The notes: generated from the letters alone by a model not told the origin. Numbered from the stretch's first letter, positions 1 through 8,535 are shown. The stretch: DNA of 12,950 nt from Sphingobacteriaceae bacterium (GCA_023251695.1 JAHEYE010000075.1:1-12950), one strand, 5' to 3'. Numbers and translations are program-made.

Positions 1-759
1 GGCCCGCCACAAAACCAGATTAAATGAAGCGCCTCCGTAAACCGAACAGCCGATCACATCTAATCCTTTAATGTTAGCATGTAAGTCGTAATAGGGCTGA
101 ATGGGTTTTGGAATCAGCGAGCTGTCGCTATTAATGGTATTATAGTAAGCATTTGCAGTAATTACCCAGCTAAAACTTGATTTCAGCTGACGGTACGAAC
201 AGGAGTAGCCTGATTTAAACGAGAAGCGTTTATTATTGGTGAAATACAAAAATTTCATTTTATACGAGGTACTCACCATATGCGGAAATTGCGTATAAAT
301 TCCTCTGCGGTCGGTTGCGGGAGAAACACTATCCCATTTGTAATAAGCGCTATCGTACCGCGAAGTATTATTATCATAAAATCCCTGATAACGCCGGTAT
401 GCGGTTTCAAGTATCCATTTATTACCGCCTACGTTCAGGCCAATATTAAAATGGTCGGTCTTGCCTGTTTTTTTTACGTTAGGAGACGGAGCTGCATAAC
501 CAAAAGAGAAATTTATTTTATCGTAATTGAATTCAAGTCCTAAAATATTATTGGCCGGGGCAATATAACTTGGTTTAGATCTTCCGAGAGAGTCTTTCTT
601 TACGAATTGCTCCAGATCAATATTGTAAAATTTATAAGAATAAAAAAGAGAAGTGATAATACGCGATCTGTATTTTACATAATAAGTACTGTCCCATATC
701 TTTTGTGCCGAAAGAATGTTAACCGAAAGTAGCGCGAATAGTATTAGTCTTTTAACCAA
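1..759 (-). CDS. DUF4421 family secreted/outer-membrane protein, 3' end outside the window
   Basis: Reading the minus strand from 759 down to 1 gives 253 uninterrupted codons that run off the window edge. The N-terminus, MVKRLILFALLSVNILSAQ, is a good signal peptide. The body has the alternating aromatic/polar strands of a beta-barrel and the order typical of DUF4421: 'YVKYRSRIITSLFYSYKF', then 'NILGLEFNYDKINFSFGYA', then 'KTGKTDHFNIGLNVGGNKW', then 'AYRRYQGFYDNN'. Family assignment is from memory of such proteins; the function is unknown, with an outer-membrane location inferred. No ATG lies in frame near the 5' end. I chose TTG at 759 because it gives a compact signal peptide and sits about 18 nt downstream of a TATATTTG box. 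The next in-frame TTG (780) is inside that box, so it is unlikely. A GTG/TTG start or a sequencing error cannot be excluded. Confidence 0.8.
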   Translation of the reverse strand, partial: MVKRLILFALLSVNILSAQKIWDSTYYVKYRSRIITSLFYSYKFYNIDLEQFVKKDSLGRSKPSYIAPANNILGLEFNYDKINFSFGYAAPSPNVKKTGKTDHFNIGLNVGGNKWILETAYRRYQGFYDNNTSRYDSAYYKWDSVSPATDRRGIYTQFPHMVSTSYKMKFLYFTNNKRFSFKSGYSCSYRQLKSSFSWVITANAYYNTINSDSSLIPKPIQPYYDLHANIKGLDVIGCSVYGGASFNLVLWRA

Positions 760-777
760 AACATTGAATTTTACATT

Positions 778-785
778 CAAATATA
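778..785 (-). promoter_or_regulatory. Bacteroidota -7 box (TATATTTG) for the DUF4421 gene
   Basis: On the minus strand TATATTTG fits the phylum consensus TAnnTTTG exactly. It would place the transcription start near 774, about 15 nt before the TTG start at 759. No convincing -33 TTTG is seen at the expected distance of about 20 nt upstream. The box also argues against translation starting at the TTG it contains. Confidence 0.5.
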
Positions 786-980
786 AAAAAAGTTTTCCAG
801 TGAAGCTACAGGATCATATAGATTAAGATATTTGACGGGCTAATTTAGTTTGTGCCTTATGTTTTTTCAGCCTTATTGGTATTGGTAATAGGTCTTTGGC
901 TTATTAAGCGGATTGCCTAACTGGCTAACAAACCCACTACGTTCACAATATTTAAACTGATGTGACGTTAATGGTTTAGC

Positions 981-1607
981 ATGACTAAGCCAACAGCATT
1001 TTTCCTGTTTTTACTTATTGCACACTTCAGCTTTGCACAGAATGATAGGGCAAGTATAAATAGTTTTGAAAAAGGAACCAATATTGTTGGCTTGGGATTT
1101 GATTACAGTTTTCATTCTTACAAAGTAACTTCCGTATATTATCCTGAAGCTAAAAATATAATTCCCATGGGAGGTGCTGTTCATTTGTATTATGAAGTGG
1201 CGCCAATGGATAATGTAAGTACAGGATTTAAAATCAATTTAGCTTATGCAAGTTCAGTAAGGGGGGATGTTTTCAGTTTGGAAGGAAATTTATTTTTGAA
1301 CTATCACTTTTTTAATAATAAAAATACGGATATGCTTTTTGGTTTTGATTATGGTATCGGTGTATTTGATGTAGGTAATTCAAGGTATGATGGCGATAAA
1401 ACCGGATATAACTATTACCTTTCCGCTAAAGGATATAATTATGGCGGTCATGTTCAGGTGCGCAGATTCATAAATAAATATGTAGGATTTGAAGTAAACT
1501 CATCATACTCAGCCGCCAGATCTACAGAAGTATGGCTTGCACCAAAAGGAACTGTTGTTAAATTGAACAGGTTTAACTTAGGAGCAGGAGTAATAATGAG
1601 ATTTTAA
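981..1607 (+). CDS. Small outer-membrane beta-barrel protein, 208 aa
   Basis: A signal peptide (MTKPTAFFLFLLIAHFSFAQ) is followed by about 185 residues of alternating hydrophobic/polar strands rich in Tyr, Phe, Asn and Gly ('IVGLGFDYSFHSY', 'GGAVHLYYEV', 'LEGNLFLNYHFF', 'MLFGFDYGIGVFDV', 'NYGGHVQVRRF'). It ends '...LGAGVIMRF', and a terminal Phe is the usual signal for insertion by the Bam machinery. This supports an 8-strand-type barrel in the outer membrane, but no specific function or substrate can be read. The gene stands alone. It is divergent from the DUF4421 gene across about 220 bp and converges on the ABC permease with 2 bp between stop codons. The ATG at 981 is the only start that keeps the signal peptide. 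No strong TAnnTTTG promoter is evident just upstream. Confidence 0.75.
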   Translation: MTKPTAFFLFLLIAHFSFAQNDRASINSFEKGTNIVGLGFDYSFHSYKVTSVYYPEAKNIIPMGGAVHLYYEVAPMDNVSTGFKINLAYASSVRGDVFSLEGNLFLNYHFFNNKNTDMLFGFDYGIGVFDVGNSRYDGDKTGYNYYLSAKGYNYGGHVQVRRFINKYVGFEVNSSYSAARSTEVWLAPKGTVVKLNRFNLGAGVIMRF

Positions 1608-1609
1608 TT

Positions 1610-2851
1610 TTATTCGAAACGCAAACTATCGATAGGATCAAGCTTAGATGCGCGTTTCGCAGGAAGAAAGCCGCTTAGTAAGCCAACCACAACACAAATT
1701 ATTACGCCGACAATAATCCAAAACCAAGGAACAAAAAACCCTGTGTTTAATCCCATACCAATTAAATTACCGATAATTATTCCCAAAACAATCCCGATTA
1801 ATCCGCCCATAATGCAAATGACGACGGACTCAATTAAAAACTGATTTTTGATGGCCTCCTGCGTTGCGCCTAAAGCTTTACGGATTCCTATTTCGCGGGT
1901 GCGCTCGGTAACTGATACGAGCATAATATTCATTAAACCAATGGCGGCTCCTAATAAGGTAATAATACCGATAATAGTTGCGCCAAGTGTTACGTTTTGT
2001 AAATTATCAATAAGCATGGTTGCTAAACTGTCGCTCTTCACCACATCAAAATCTTCTTCTTCTTTAGCATTGATGTGACGAATCTTGCGGAACAATCCTG
2101 TCGCTTCACCAACAGCAATATCCATTAACCAGGGATATTTTGAAATAACATTAATTGTAAAAGTTTCATCCGGCTTTCCGAAATATTGTCGTGCGTTAAG
2201 AATAGGAATGATACAAATTTTATCACCGCCAAAACCCATGCTGCTGCCTTTGCTTTTCAGGATACCGATCACTTTGTATTTAGCACCACCTATTGAGATT
2301 ATTTTATCGATGGGATTCATTTTTTTCGGAAACAATGAGAACGCAATCTCACTTCCTAAAATAACAAGATTATTACCGCTTAAAATTTCGGGTGGCGTAA
2401 AATTTCTGCCATCTTGTAATTCGTAACCAGATGTTTCGAGATAATTTTCATCGGCTCCAAATACCTGAATATTCGGATTGGTTTTTTTCGACATGTATTT
2501 TAAACGCGCATCCCATGAGGCCATAGTAGAAACGGATGCAATACATGGAAAATCAAACTCTTCTTTAAAGCGCATCGCCTCTTTAAAATTAATCGCGCGG
2601 TAGGCTTTTGGTTTTTTGCCATGTCGCCCAACCCTCATATTCATTTCTTTATTACGAATGGTAAAAGTGTTGGCTCCCATCTCGGTAAAATTGCTGTTGA
2701 TACTCGATTTGATGGCATCGATAGCAGATAAAATCCCAACTAAAGCAGTAATTCCAATAGCAATAATAAGCATGGTGATGATAGCCCGCAGCTTATTTGA
2801 TTTTATTGCTTCAAGCGCAATTTTGGTATTTTCCTTGATGAGAAGTGCCAT
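1610..2851 (-). CDS. MacB/FtsX-type ABC transporter permease, 413 aa
   Basis: An inner-membrane permease subunit of the MacB-like superfamily (lolCDE/macB/ftsX-related). These use ATP hydrolysis in a partner protein to drive periplasmic movements rather than classical transport. Layout seen: cytoplasmic N-terminus, TM1 about 22-43, a large periplasmic MacB_PCD-like domain about 44-285, then the FtsX core with TM2 about 289-312, TM3 about 340-366 and TM4 about 374-398. Hallmarks are 'ERTREIGIRKALGAT' at 316-330, the coupling loop after TM2, and the closing 'LPAKRASKLDPIDSLRFE'. Length is normal for a complete permease. No ATP-binding protein or membrane-fusion protein lies next to it, so the partner must be encoded elsewhere, and the substrate (lipoprotein, peptide, macrolide) cannot be inferred. 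Its stop codon lies 2 bp from that of the convergent barrel gene. Confidence 0.9.
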   Translation of the reverse strand: MALLIKENTKIALEAIKSNKLRAIITMLIIAIGITALVGILSAIDAIKSSINSNFTEMGANTFTIRNKEMNMRVGRHGKKPKAYRAINFKEAMRFKEEFDFPCIASVSTMASWDARLKYMSKKTNPNIQVFGADENYLETSGYELQDGRNFTPPEILSGNNLVILGSEIAFSLFPKKMNPIDKIISIGGAKYKVIGILKSKGSSMGFGGDKICIIPILNARQYFGKPDETFTINVISKYPWLMDIAVGEATGLFRKIRHINAKEEEDFDVVKSDSLATMLIDNLQNVTLGATIIGIITLLGAAIGLMNIMLVSVTERTREIGIRKALGATQEAIKNQFLIESVVICIMGGLIGIVLGIIIGNLIGMGLNTGFFVPWFWIIVGVIICVVVGLLSGFLPAKRASKLDPIDSLRFE

Positions 2852-2859
2852 TGAGGGTA

Positions 2860-2867
2860 TAAAGGTA
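2860..2867 (-). promoter_or_regulatory. Possible -7 box (TACCTTTA) for the ABC permease gene
   Basis: On the minus strand TACCTTTA differs from TAnnTTTG only in the last base. It lies 8 nt before the ATG at 2851, which would give a 5' leader of only about 5 nt. No clear -33 element is seen, so this is a weak call. Confidence 0.35.
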
Positions 2868-2942
2868 CTGGAAGGCCGCCATAGTTATTAACCGCTTATC
2901 AAATTTTATGCTTTATTTATGGGTTTTTACCTTCAATTTTCA

Positions 2943-2950
2943 TAAATTTG
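2943..2950 (+). promoter_or_regulatory. -7 box (TAAATTTG) for aconitase
   Basis: TAAATTTG is an exact match to TAnnTTTG. It predicts a transcription start near 2954 and a leader of about 39 nt to the ATG at 2993. A TATG at 2918-2921 is a weak -33 candidate. The box covers the TTG at 2948, which otherwise opens the same reading frame, so that TTG is not the start. Confidence 0.5.
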
Positions 2951-2992
2951 TACCTCCAAAAATCACATTTTTCACCATTAAAACCACATCTT

Positions 2993-5260
2993 ATGGCATT
3001 TGACATTGATATGATAAAGAAGGTTTACGAAAACATGCCTTCACGTATTGAAGCAGCCCGTAAACAATTAGGCCGCCCCTTAACTTTAGCTGAGAAAATT
3101 TTGTATTCGCATTTACATGCCGAACAAAAATCAGAAAATTTTGAACGTGGTAATTCGTATGTTGATTTTGGTCCGGATAGAGTAGCAATGCAGGATGCTA
3201 CCGCACAAATGGCGTTGTTGCAATTTATGCAGGCGGGCCGTCCGAAAGTGGCTGTTCCTTCAACGGTACATTGTGATCACTTGATCATGGCAAAAAAAGG
3301 CGCTAAAGATGATTTACATGTTGCTACAACTGAAAGTAAAGAAGTATTTGATTTTTTAGGTTCAGTATCTAATAAATACGGAATAGGATTTTGGAAACCG
3401 GGTGCAGGTATTATTCACCAGGTTGTTTTAGAAAATTACGCTTTCCCGGGAGGGATGATGATTGGCACCGATTCTCACACTGTGAACGCAGGTGGTTTAG
3501 GTATGATTGCAATAGGTGTTGGTGGTGCTGACGCCTGCGATGTAATGGCAGGTTTACCATGGGAATTAAAATGGCCGAAATTAATCGGCGTGAAATTAAC
3601 CGGTAAATTAAGTGGGTGGACAAGTGCAAAGGATGTTATTTTAAAAGTAGCAGGTATTTTAACCGTTAAAGGCGGTACCGATAAAATTATAGAATATTTT
3701 GGTGAAGGTGCAATTAATCTAAGCTGTACCGGTAAGGGAACTATTTGTAACATGGGTGCCGAAGTTGGTGCAACTACTTCAACATTTGGTTATGATGATA
3801 GCATGGAGCGTTATTTACGTGCAACCAACCGTGCTGATATAGCTGACGCTGCAAATAAAATCAGAGAACATTTAACAGGTGATAAAGAAGTTTACGAAAA
3901 CCCGGGGAAATATTTTGATGAAGTAATTGAGATTAACCTTTCTACTTTGGAACCGCATGTTAACGGTCCGTTTACACCTGATTTAGCAACACCTATTTCT
4001 AAGTTAAAAGAAGAAGCCATTAAAAACGGCTGGCCATTAAAAATTCAGGCAGGTTTAATTGGTTCTTGTACGAATTCATCTTACGAAGATATTTCACGTG
4101 CAGTTTCATTGGCAAAACAAGCTTTGGAAAAAGGTTTGAAACCAAAATCGCCATACATGATCAATCCGGGTTCAGAACAAATACGCTATACAATTGAACG
4201 CGATGGTTTCTTAAAAGTGTTTGAGCAATTGGGTGCTACTGTATTTACAAATGCTTGCGGTCCGTGTATCGGAATGTGGGATAGGGTAGATGCAGAGAAA
4301 AAAGAAAAAAACACAATCGTACATTCTTTCAACCGTAACTTTGCAAAACGCGCCGATGGTAATCCGAATACATACGCTTTTGTTACTTCACCCGAAATGG
4401 TAGCCGCATTAGCTATTGCCGGTGATCTTACTTTTAATCCGCTTACCGATTATTTAACCAACGACAAAGGTGAAAAAATAAAATTAGATCCGCCAAGTGG
4501 TGATGAATTACCACAAAAAGGTTTTGCCGTTGAAGATGCAGGTTATCAGGCGCCGGCTGCTGATGGTAGTAAAGTTCAGGTCTTGGTTGATAAAGCATCT
4601 AAACGTTTACAATTGTTAGATCCATTCTCGGCATGGGAAGGGATTGACATAAAAGGATTGAAATTATTAATTAAAGCAAAAGGAAAATGTACAACCGATC
4701 ATATCAGTATGGCCGGACCATGGTTAAAATTCCGCGGACATTTAGATAATATTTCGAATAACATGTTGATTGGAGCTGTTAATGCATACAATGAAAAAAC
4801 AGATTCGGTAAAAAATCAATTAACCGGAACTTATGAGGGCGTTCCTGTAGTTCAACGTGCATACAAAGCACAGGGTATTGGTAGTATTGTTGTAGGAGAT
4901 GAAAACTACGGTGAAGGTTCATCACGTGAACACGCAGCCATGGAACCTCGTCATTTAGGTGTACGTGCTGTATTGGTAAAATCATTCGCGCGTATCCATG
5001 AAACTAATTTAAAGAAGCAAGGTATGTTGGGATTGACTTTCGCTAACAAAGCGGATTACGATAAAATTCAGGAAAACGATGTTATCGATATTAATGGTTT
5101 AACTTCTTTTGCACCCGGCAAACAATTAACACTAGTATTAAATCACGATAATGGAAGCAAAGATGAAATTAAAGTGAATCACAGCTATAACGCTCAGCAA
5201 ATCGAGTGGTTTAAAGCGGGGGGAGCTTTAAACATCATCAGAGCAAGCGTAAAAGCCTAG
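2993..5260 (+). CDS. acnA: Aconitate hydratase, mitochondrial-type aconitase, 755 aa
   Basis: Catalyses citrate to isocitrate via cis-aconitate in the TCA cycle (EC 4.2.1.3), cytoplasmic, with a [4Fe-4S] cluster. The cluster ligands are visible: C359 in 'GSCTNSS', and C422 and C425 in 'NACGPCIG'. Other family signatures are 'GTDSHTVNAGGLG' (about 158-170), 'CTTDHISMAGPW' (from C566, entry to the C-terminal swivel domain) and 'GEGSSREHAAMEPRHLG', where S643 and R645 correspond to the catalytic Ser and substrate-binding Arg of pig aconitase. The length of about 755 and the motif spacing fit the mitochondrial type, not the longer AcnA/IRP1 or AcnB types. The ATG at 2993 is preferred because bacteroidotal homologs begin 'MAFDI-MIKKVY-NMP'. 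An upstream TTG at 2948 would add 15 residues but lies in the promoter box. It is a single transcription unit ending in a terminator at 5281. Confidence 0.97.
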   Translation: MAFDIDMIKKVYENMPSRIEAARKQLGRPLTLAEKILYSHLHAEQKSENFERGNSYVDFGPDRVAMQDATAQMALLQFMQAGRPKVAVPSTVHCDHLIMAKKGAKDDLHVATTESKEVFDFLGSVSNKYGIGFWKPGAGIIHQVVLENYAFPGGMMIGTDSHTVNAGGLGMIAIGVGGADACDVMAGLPWELKWPKLIGVKLTGKLSGWTSAKDVILKVAGILTVKGGTDKIIEYFGEGAINLSCTGKGTICNMGAEVGATTSTFGYDDSMERYLRATNRADIADAANKIREHLTGDKEVYENPGKYFDEVIEINLSTLEPHVNGPFTPDLATPISKLKEEAIKNGWPLKIQAGLIGSCTNSSYEDISRAVSLAKQALEKGLKPKSPYMINPGSEQIRYTIERDGFLKVFEQLGATVFTNACGPCIGMWDRVDAEKKEKNTIVHSFNRNFAKRADGNPNTYAFVTSPEMVAALAIAGDLTFNPLTDYLTNDKGEKIKLDPPSGDELPQKGFAVEDAGYQAPAADGSKVQVLVDKASKRLQLLDPFSAWEGIDIKGLKLLIKAKGKCTTDHISMAGPWLKFRGHLDNISNNMLIGAVNAYNEKTDSVKNQLTGTYEGVPVVQRAYKAQGIGSIVVGDENYGEGSSREHAAMEPRHLGVRAVLVKSFARIHETNLKKQGMLGLTFANKADYDKIQENDVIDINGLTSFAPGKQLTLVLNHDNGSKDEIKVNHSYNAQQIEWFKAGGALNIIRASVKA

Positions 5261-5280
5261 TTCTTAATCCTAAAAATAAT

Positions 5281-5309
5281 AAGCCCTATTGTAAAATGGG
5301 GCTTTTTTT
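5281..5309 (+). terminator. Intrinsic terminator after aconitase
   Basis: AAGCCCTA (5281-5288) pairs with TGGGGCTT (5297-5304), an 8-bp stem with one G-T wobble and an 8-nt loop. The 3' arm runs into seven T residues (5303-5309). It lies 20 nt after the aconitase stop codon. Confidence 0.85.
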
Positions 5310-5319
5310 GTTATCTTTA
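5289..5319 (+). promoter_or_regulatory. Promoter of the Asp-box protein gene, overlapping the aconitase terminator
   Basis: A -33 candidate TTG (5289-5291) lies in the terminator loop, exactly 20 nt before TATCTTTA (5312-5319), a one-base variant of the TAnnTTTG box. The start would be near 5323, about 15 nt before the ATG at 5338. The stretch TTTATTAGAAT after the box recurs in front of the PorP/SprF gene (8966-8976). Confidence 0.55.
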
Positions 5320-5337
5320 TTAGAATAAATCAACCGT

Positions 5338-7989
5338 ATGAAAAATTTTAAATTTATTTTTCTTTTAATTGCCTTACCATCTTTTTTTTCCGCACAAACC
5401 TTTATTAAAAACACCAGTGGCCGCGCTTTAACTTTCAAGGAAATTCAAAAACAATTCGATGATTTCAAAAAGAAAAACGATTTGAAGAAAGTTTCAGGCT
5501 GGAAAAGTTTTAAGCGTTGGGAATATGATATGAGTTTGCACACCAATACACAAGGTGAACCTGCAGGATTTGATGAATATGTGAATGCTGCTATTGACAT
5601 GGCTAAGTTCAAAGAGGATATGCAAACCCAAAGTTTACCATCAACATGGGCACCAACCGGTCCGAATGTATTACCAAATAATTTAACCGGTTACATGGAG
5701 AATGGTATCGGACGCATTAATTGTATCGCCTTTCATCCGACACTCGCCAGCACTTATTATGTCGGTGTTGCACAAGGCGGCGTTTGGAAAACAACAAATA
5801 ATGGAACAAGTTGGACTCCGCTAACAGATAATTTACCTATCACACGCATCAGCGATATTTCACTCGATCCCTCTAATCCAAATACAATTTATATTTCTGT
5901 CTGTGATTTTGAATACATAGGTGTGAGTTTATTTTTGAACGGAAGAAAAAGGAATACCCATTATGGTTTAGGTGTTTACAAATCGACCGACGCCGGCTTA
6001 ACCTGGGCCCCAACCGGATTAACTTTTCAGTTAACGAATGGCGATGCCTCACTCATCCGAAAAGTACTGGTAAATCCTACTAACAGTAATGAATTATGCG
6101 CAGCAGGAGCAAATGGCATGTATAAATCATTGAACGGAGGTACCAGCTGGACAAAAATTCTCGATTCTTTATTCTGGGATTTGCATCAGGATCCGGTAAG
6201 TAATAATATACTGTACGCCTCTACGGGCTGGGTATTTAATTCTAATGAGGGAAATGCTGCCGTATATAAATCAACAAATTTCGGAAATACCTGGACCATG
6301 TTGAGCACAGGAATGCCTGCTACCGGAATTATACAACGCGTGAAACTGGCAATTGCTCCTTCTGATAACAATTATATTTATGCCGCATGTGTGGATACGC
6401 AACAGGGACTATATGGTTTTTATAAAAGTACAAACGCGGGCGTAAGCTGGACCTACATTGCTCCTCCCGATAACGTGCTCGAAGGCGGACAAGGAACAAA
6501 TCCCGGCGGACAAGGAAATTATGATTTAGGATTCATGGTACATCCTACCAATAGAAACATAGTTTATATAGGTGGTGTTAATATGTGGGCATCAACCGAC
6601 GGTGCTAATACATTTAATCCTGTTTCACATTGGACAACAGGTTATGGTCCGACCCTACACGGCGATTTTCATTATCTCGCTTATCAGCCTGCAGGGAATC
6701 AGTATTTCGCTTGTAACGATGGAGGTGCATATAAAACATCAACGATTGTTCCTAGTACATGGAGTACAAGCAGCTGGCCAACTACATGGACTAAATTAAA
6801 CAGCGGAATGCAGGTAACTTCTTTTTACAGAATATCTAGTTCAAAAAATGCAACCGGAAGATTAGTTGGCGGAGCGCAAGATAATGCCATGTTTTATTAC
6901 AAGGGAGGAACATGGAGTACAATTTTCGGCGGCGATGGAATGGATAATTATTTAGATCCTATAAATAATACGAATGTGATTGGTGCAAGTCAGTACGGCA
7001 ATTTTGAAGTAAGTACAAATGATGGGGTAAGTAGTTCTTCGCCTAACACAAATCCATTAGGCGAATCTTCTGAGTGGACAACACCTATTATTGCGGATTA
7101 CAATAACCCCGGAAGATTGTTTATCGGAAATGAAAATGTAGTACGTTCAACCAATAACGGATCAAGTTGGACCTCCTTAACTGCATTACCAAGTGCCAGC
7201 AATACCGAAATAAGCGCTTTAGCTGTTGCGAATACAAACAGTAATGTTTTATACGCTGCGCGCAGGGTAAGATACGAATATGGAATCCCGGGCTCATTGT
7301 ATAAAACAACAAATGGTGGAACCAGCTGGACAAATGTGACGGTAGGTTTACCTGATAGTTTATATTACACAAGCCTTGAAATAAATTCTACCAACGCCAA
7401 CGAAGTATATATTACTATGGCCGGATTTAGTAGTGGAAGAAAAGTTTACAAAACAACCAACGCGGGGGTGTCCTGGACAAATATTTCTTATAACCTTCCT
7501 AACCTTCCTGTTAACTGCATTAAACAAATTCCGGGCACAAGTAATTTTATTGTAGCGACCGATATTGGTATTTATACTTTATCCGGCGCGGCAACAACCT
7601 GGGTGAATAATAGTTTTGGATTACCCAATGTTATTTTAACTGATATAGAATTTAATCCTGCGTTGAATAAGGCCTATGTTTCTACATTCGGGCGCGGCAT
7701 CTGGGAAACTCCTTTAAATGTTCTATCCGGAATTTCGGGTGGGAATGTGGAGCAAAATATTTTTTCTTTTAATTTATTTCCATCTATAAATACCGGTGAT
7801 TTTACGATTACTACCGAAACAAATAACGAAAAATGGATTGAGATACTTGATGTAATGGGTAAGTTGGTGTACTCACAAAAAACTTCCGACGAAAAAATTA
7901 ATCTTAGTTTGAAGCTGGCTTCGGGGGCTTATTATGCTAAAGTCGGTACCGATGGAAAGATGGGCGTAAGAAAGTTCATCATCAATTAA
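5338..7989 (+). CDS. Secreted Asp-box (BNR/sortilin-like) repeat protein with T9SS C-terminal sorting domain, 883 aa
   Basis: A large cell-surface or secreted protein. Signal peptide MKNFKFIFLLIALPSFFSAQ. A charged helical segment (about 31-95) includes 'GWKSFKRWEYDM', a pre-domain style common in T9SS-exported proteins. From about 105 to 800 comes a beta-propeller region with nine Asp-box turns of the type K-S/T-T-N/D-x-G-x-S/T-W, beginning near residues 151, 215, 263, 311, 363, 418, 603, 656 and 705. Between the sixth and seventh lies 'GGAQDNAMFYYKGG...GGDGMDN', typical of bacteroidotal VPS10/sortilin-like propellers. Residues about 808-883 form a type A T9SS sorting domain ('IEILDVMGKLVYSQ', 'LASGAYYAKV', 'RKFIIN'). 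Its usual opening YPNP is replaced by FPSI at 814-817. Asp boxes occur in sialidases, sortilins and photosystem factors; no catalytic residues are recognisable, so adhesion, binding or scaffold roles are inference. The gene has its own promoter and no operon partner. Confidence 0.9.
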   Translation: MKNFKFIFLLIALPSFFSAQTFIKNTSGRALTFKEIQKQFDDFKKKNDLKKVSGWKSFKRWEYDMSLHTNTQGEPAGFDEYVNAAIDMAKFKEDMQTQSLPSTWAPTGPNVLPNNLTGYMENGIGRINCIAFHPTLASTYYVGVAQGGVWKTTNNGTSWTPLTDNLPITRISDISLDPSNPNTIYISVCDFEYIGVSLFLNGRKRNTHYGLGVYKSTDAGLTWAPTGLTFQLTNGDASLIRKVLVNPTNSNELCAAGANGMYKSLNGGTSWTKILDSLFWDLHQDPVSNNILYASTGWVFNSNEGNAAVYKSTNFGNTWTMLSTGMPATGIIQRVKLAIAPSDNNYIYAACVDTQQGLYGFYKSTNAGVSWTYIAPPDNVLEGGQGTNPGGQGNYDLGFMVHPTNRNIVYIGGVNMWASTDGANTFNPVSHWTTGYGPTLHGDFHYLAYQPAGNQYFACNDGGAYKTSTIVPSTWSTSSWPTTWTKLNSGMQVTSFYRISSSKNATGRLVGGAQDNAMFYYKGGTWSTIFGGDGMDNYLDPINNTNVIGASQYGNFEVSTNDGVSSSSPNTNPLGESSEWTTPIIADYNNPGRLFIGNENVVRSTNNGSSWTSLTALPSASNTEISALAVANTNSNVLYAARRVRYEYGIPGSLYKTTNGGTSWTNVTVGLPDSLYYTSLEINSTNANEVYITMAGFSSGRKVYKTTNAGVSWTNISYNLPNLPVNCIKQIPGTSNFIVATDIGIYTLSGAATTWVNNSFGLPNVILTDIEFNPALNKAYVSTFGRGIWETPLNVLSGISGGNVEQNIFSFNLFPSINTGDFTITTETNNEKWIEILDVMGKLVYSQKTSDEKINLSLKLASGAYYAKVGTDGKMGVRKFIIN

Positions 7990-8020
7990 AAGACTACAAT
8001 TCTATAAATTACTGTCTAAC

Positions 8021-8045
8021 AGCAGTTTAAAACACTGCTATTTCT
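8021..8045 (+). terminator. Weak hairpin after the Asp-box gene
   Basis: AGCAGT (8021-8026) and ACTGCT (8034-8039) form a perfect 6-bp stem with a 7-nt loop, followed only by ATTTCTT. It lies 32 nt after the stop codon. The stem is short and the T tract poor, so termination here is uncertain. Confidence 0.3.
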
Positions 8046-8075
8046 TACACACCTCTGAAAATAATAAAGAAATGC

Positions 8076-8106
8076 TTTCGCTAATATGATTTAGTTGCTA
8101 TATTTA
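8076..8106 (+). promoter_or_regulatory. Candidate promoter of the small paralog pair
   Basis: TATATTTA (8099-8106) is a one-base variant of TAnnTTTG. TTTC (8076-8079), 19 nt upstream, is a weak -33 candidate. A start near 8110 would give a leader of about 45 nt to the ATG at 8155. Confidence 0.4.
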
Positions 8107-8154
8107 TCTTAAGAATAAGGCAGTTTATCACTTAAAAAGAATAGTTTATCGAAA

Positions 8155-8535
8155 ATGAAAACCTTTGAGACTGATGTTTATGTGATGAATGTTTTCAGCG
8201 ACGGTTATTTGGAATTTAAAGTGAAGAAAGATTCGTTACTGGAACCTGAGGATCTTTGGTTATCCCGTAAGCAATCACTTGAATACGCACCTGATAAAAA
8301 ATTTGCAGTATTAATGGAAGCACAGGATTTTTTTCAAATCGGAACAGAAACAAGAAGAGTTGCAGCTTCAGAAGAATATTCTGATGGAATGGTTGCAGTA
8401 GCTTTGTGCAGTAATAATTTGTCGTTAAAAATATTAGGCAGCTTATATATAAAAATAAACCGACCGCCAATTCCCACAAAATTTTTTGACGACAGGGAAA
8501 AAGGCAAAGAATGGTTAAAAGCTTTTATTAAATAA
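8155..8535 (+). CDS. Small cytoplasmic protein of unknown function, first of two tandem paralogs, 126 aa
   Basis: No signal peptide or membrane segment, so probably cytoplasmic. The sequence alternates short strands and helices and ends in a conserved block 'ILGSLYIKINRPPIPTKFFDD...EWLKAFI'. This block, and the segment 'RRVAASEEYSDGMVAVAL' before it, resemble small Bacteroidota proteins I recall being annotated as STAS/SEC14-like or DUF7793; that family name is from memory and not tested. The next gene is clearly a paralog: over the last 37 residues about 19 are identical without gaps. The N-termini also align without gaps from MKTFETDVYV. No catalytic motif is seen. A regulatory or protein-binding role, as in anti-sigma-factor antagonists, is only a guess from the apparent fold. 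It probably shares a transcript with the next gene. Confidence 0.75.
   Translation: MKTFETDVYVMNVFSDGYLEFKVKKDSLLEPEDLWLSRKQSLEYAPDKKFAVLMEAQDFFQIGTETRRVAASEEYSDGMVAVALCSNNLSLKILGSLYIKINRPPIPTKFFDDREKGKEWLKAFIK

Noticed and set aside
280..543. 87-codon plus-strand open frame near the left edge
   Set aside because: It is antisense to the well-supported DUF4421 coding sequence and shows no protein-like features.
2948..2992. TTG-initiated N-terminal extension of aconitase
   Set aside because: The TTG overlaps the TAAATTTG promoter box, and the family begins at the MAFDI residues encoded from 2993.
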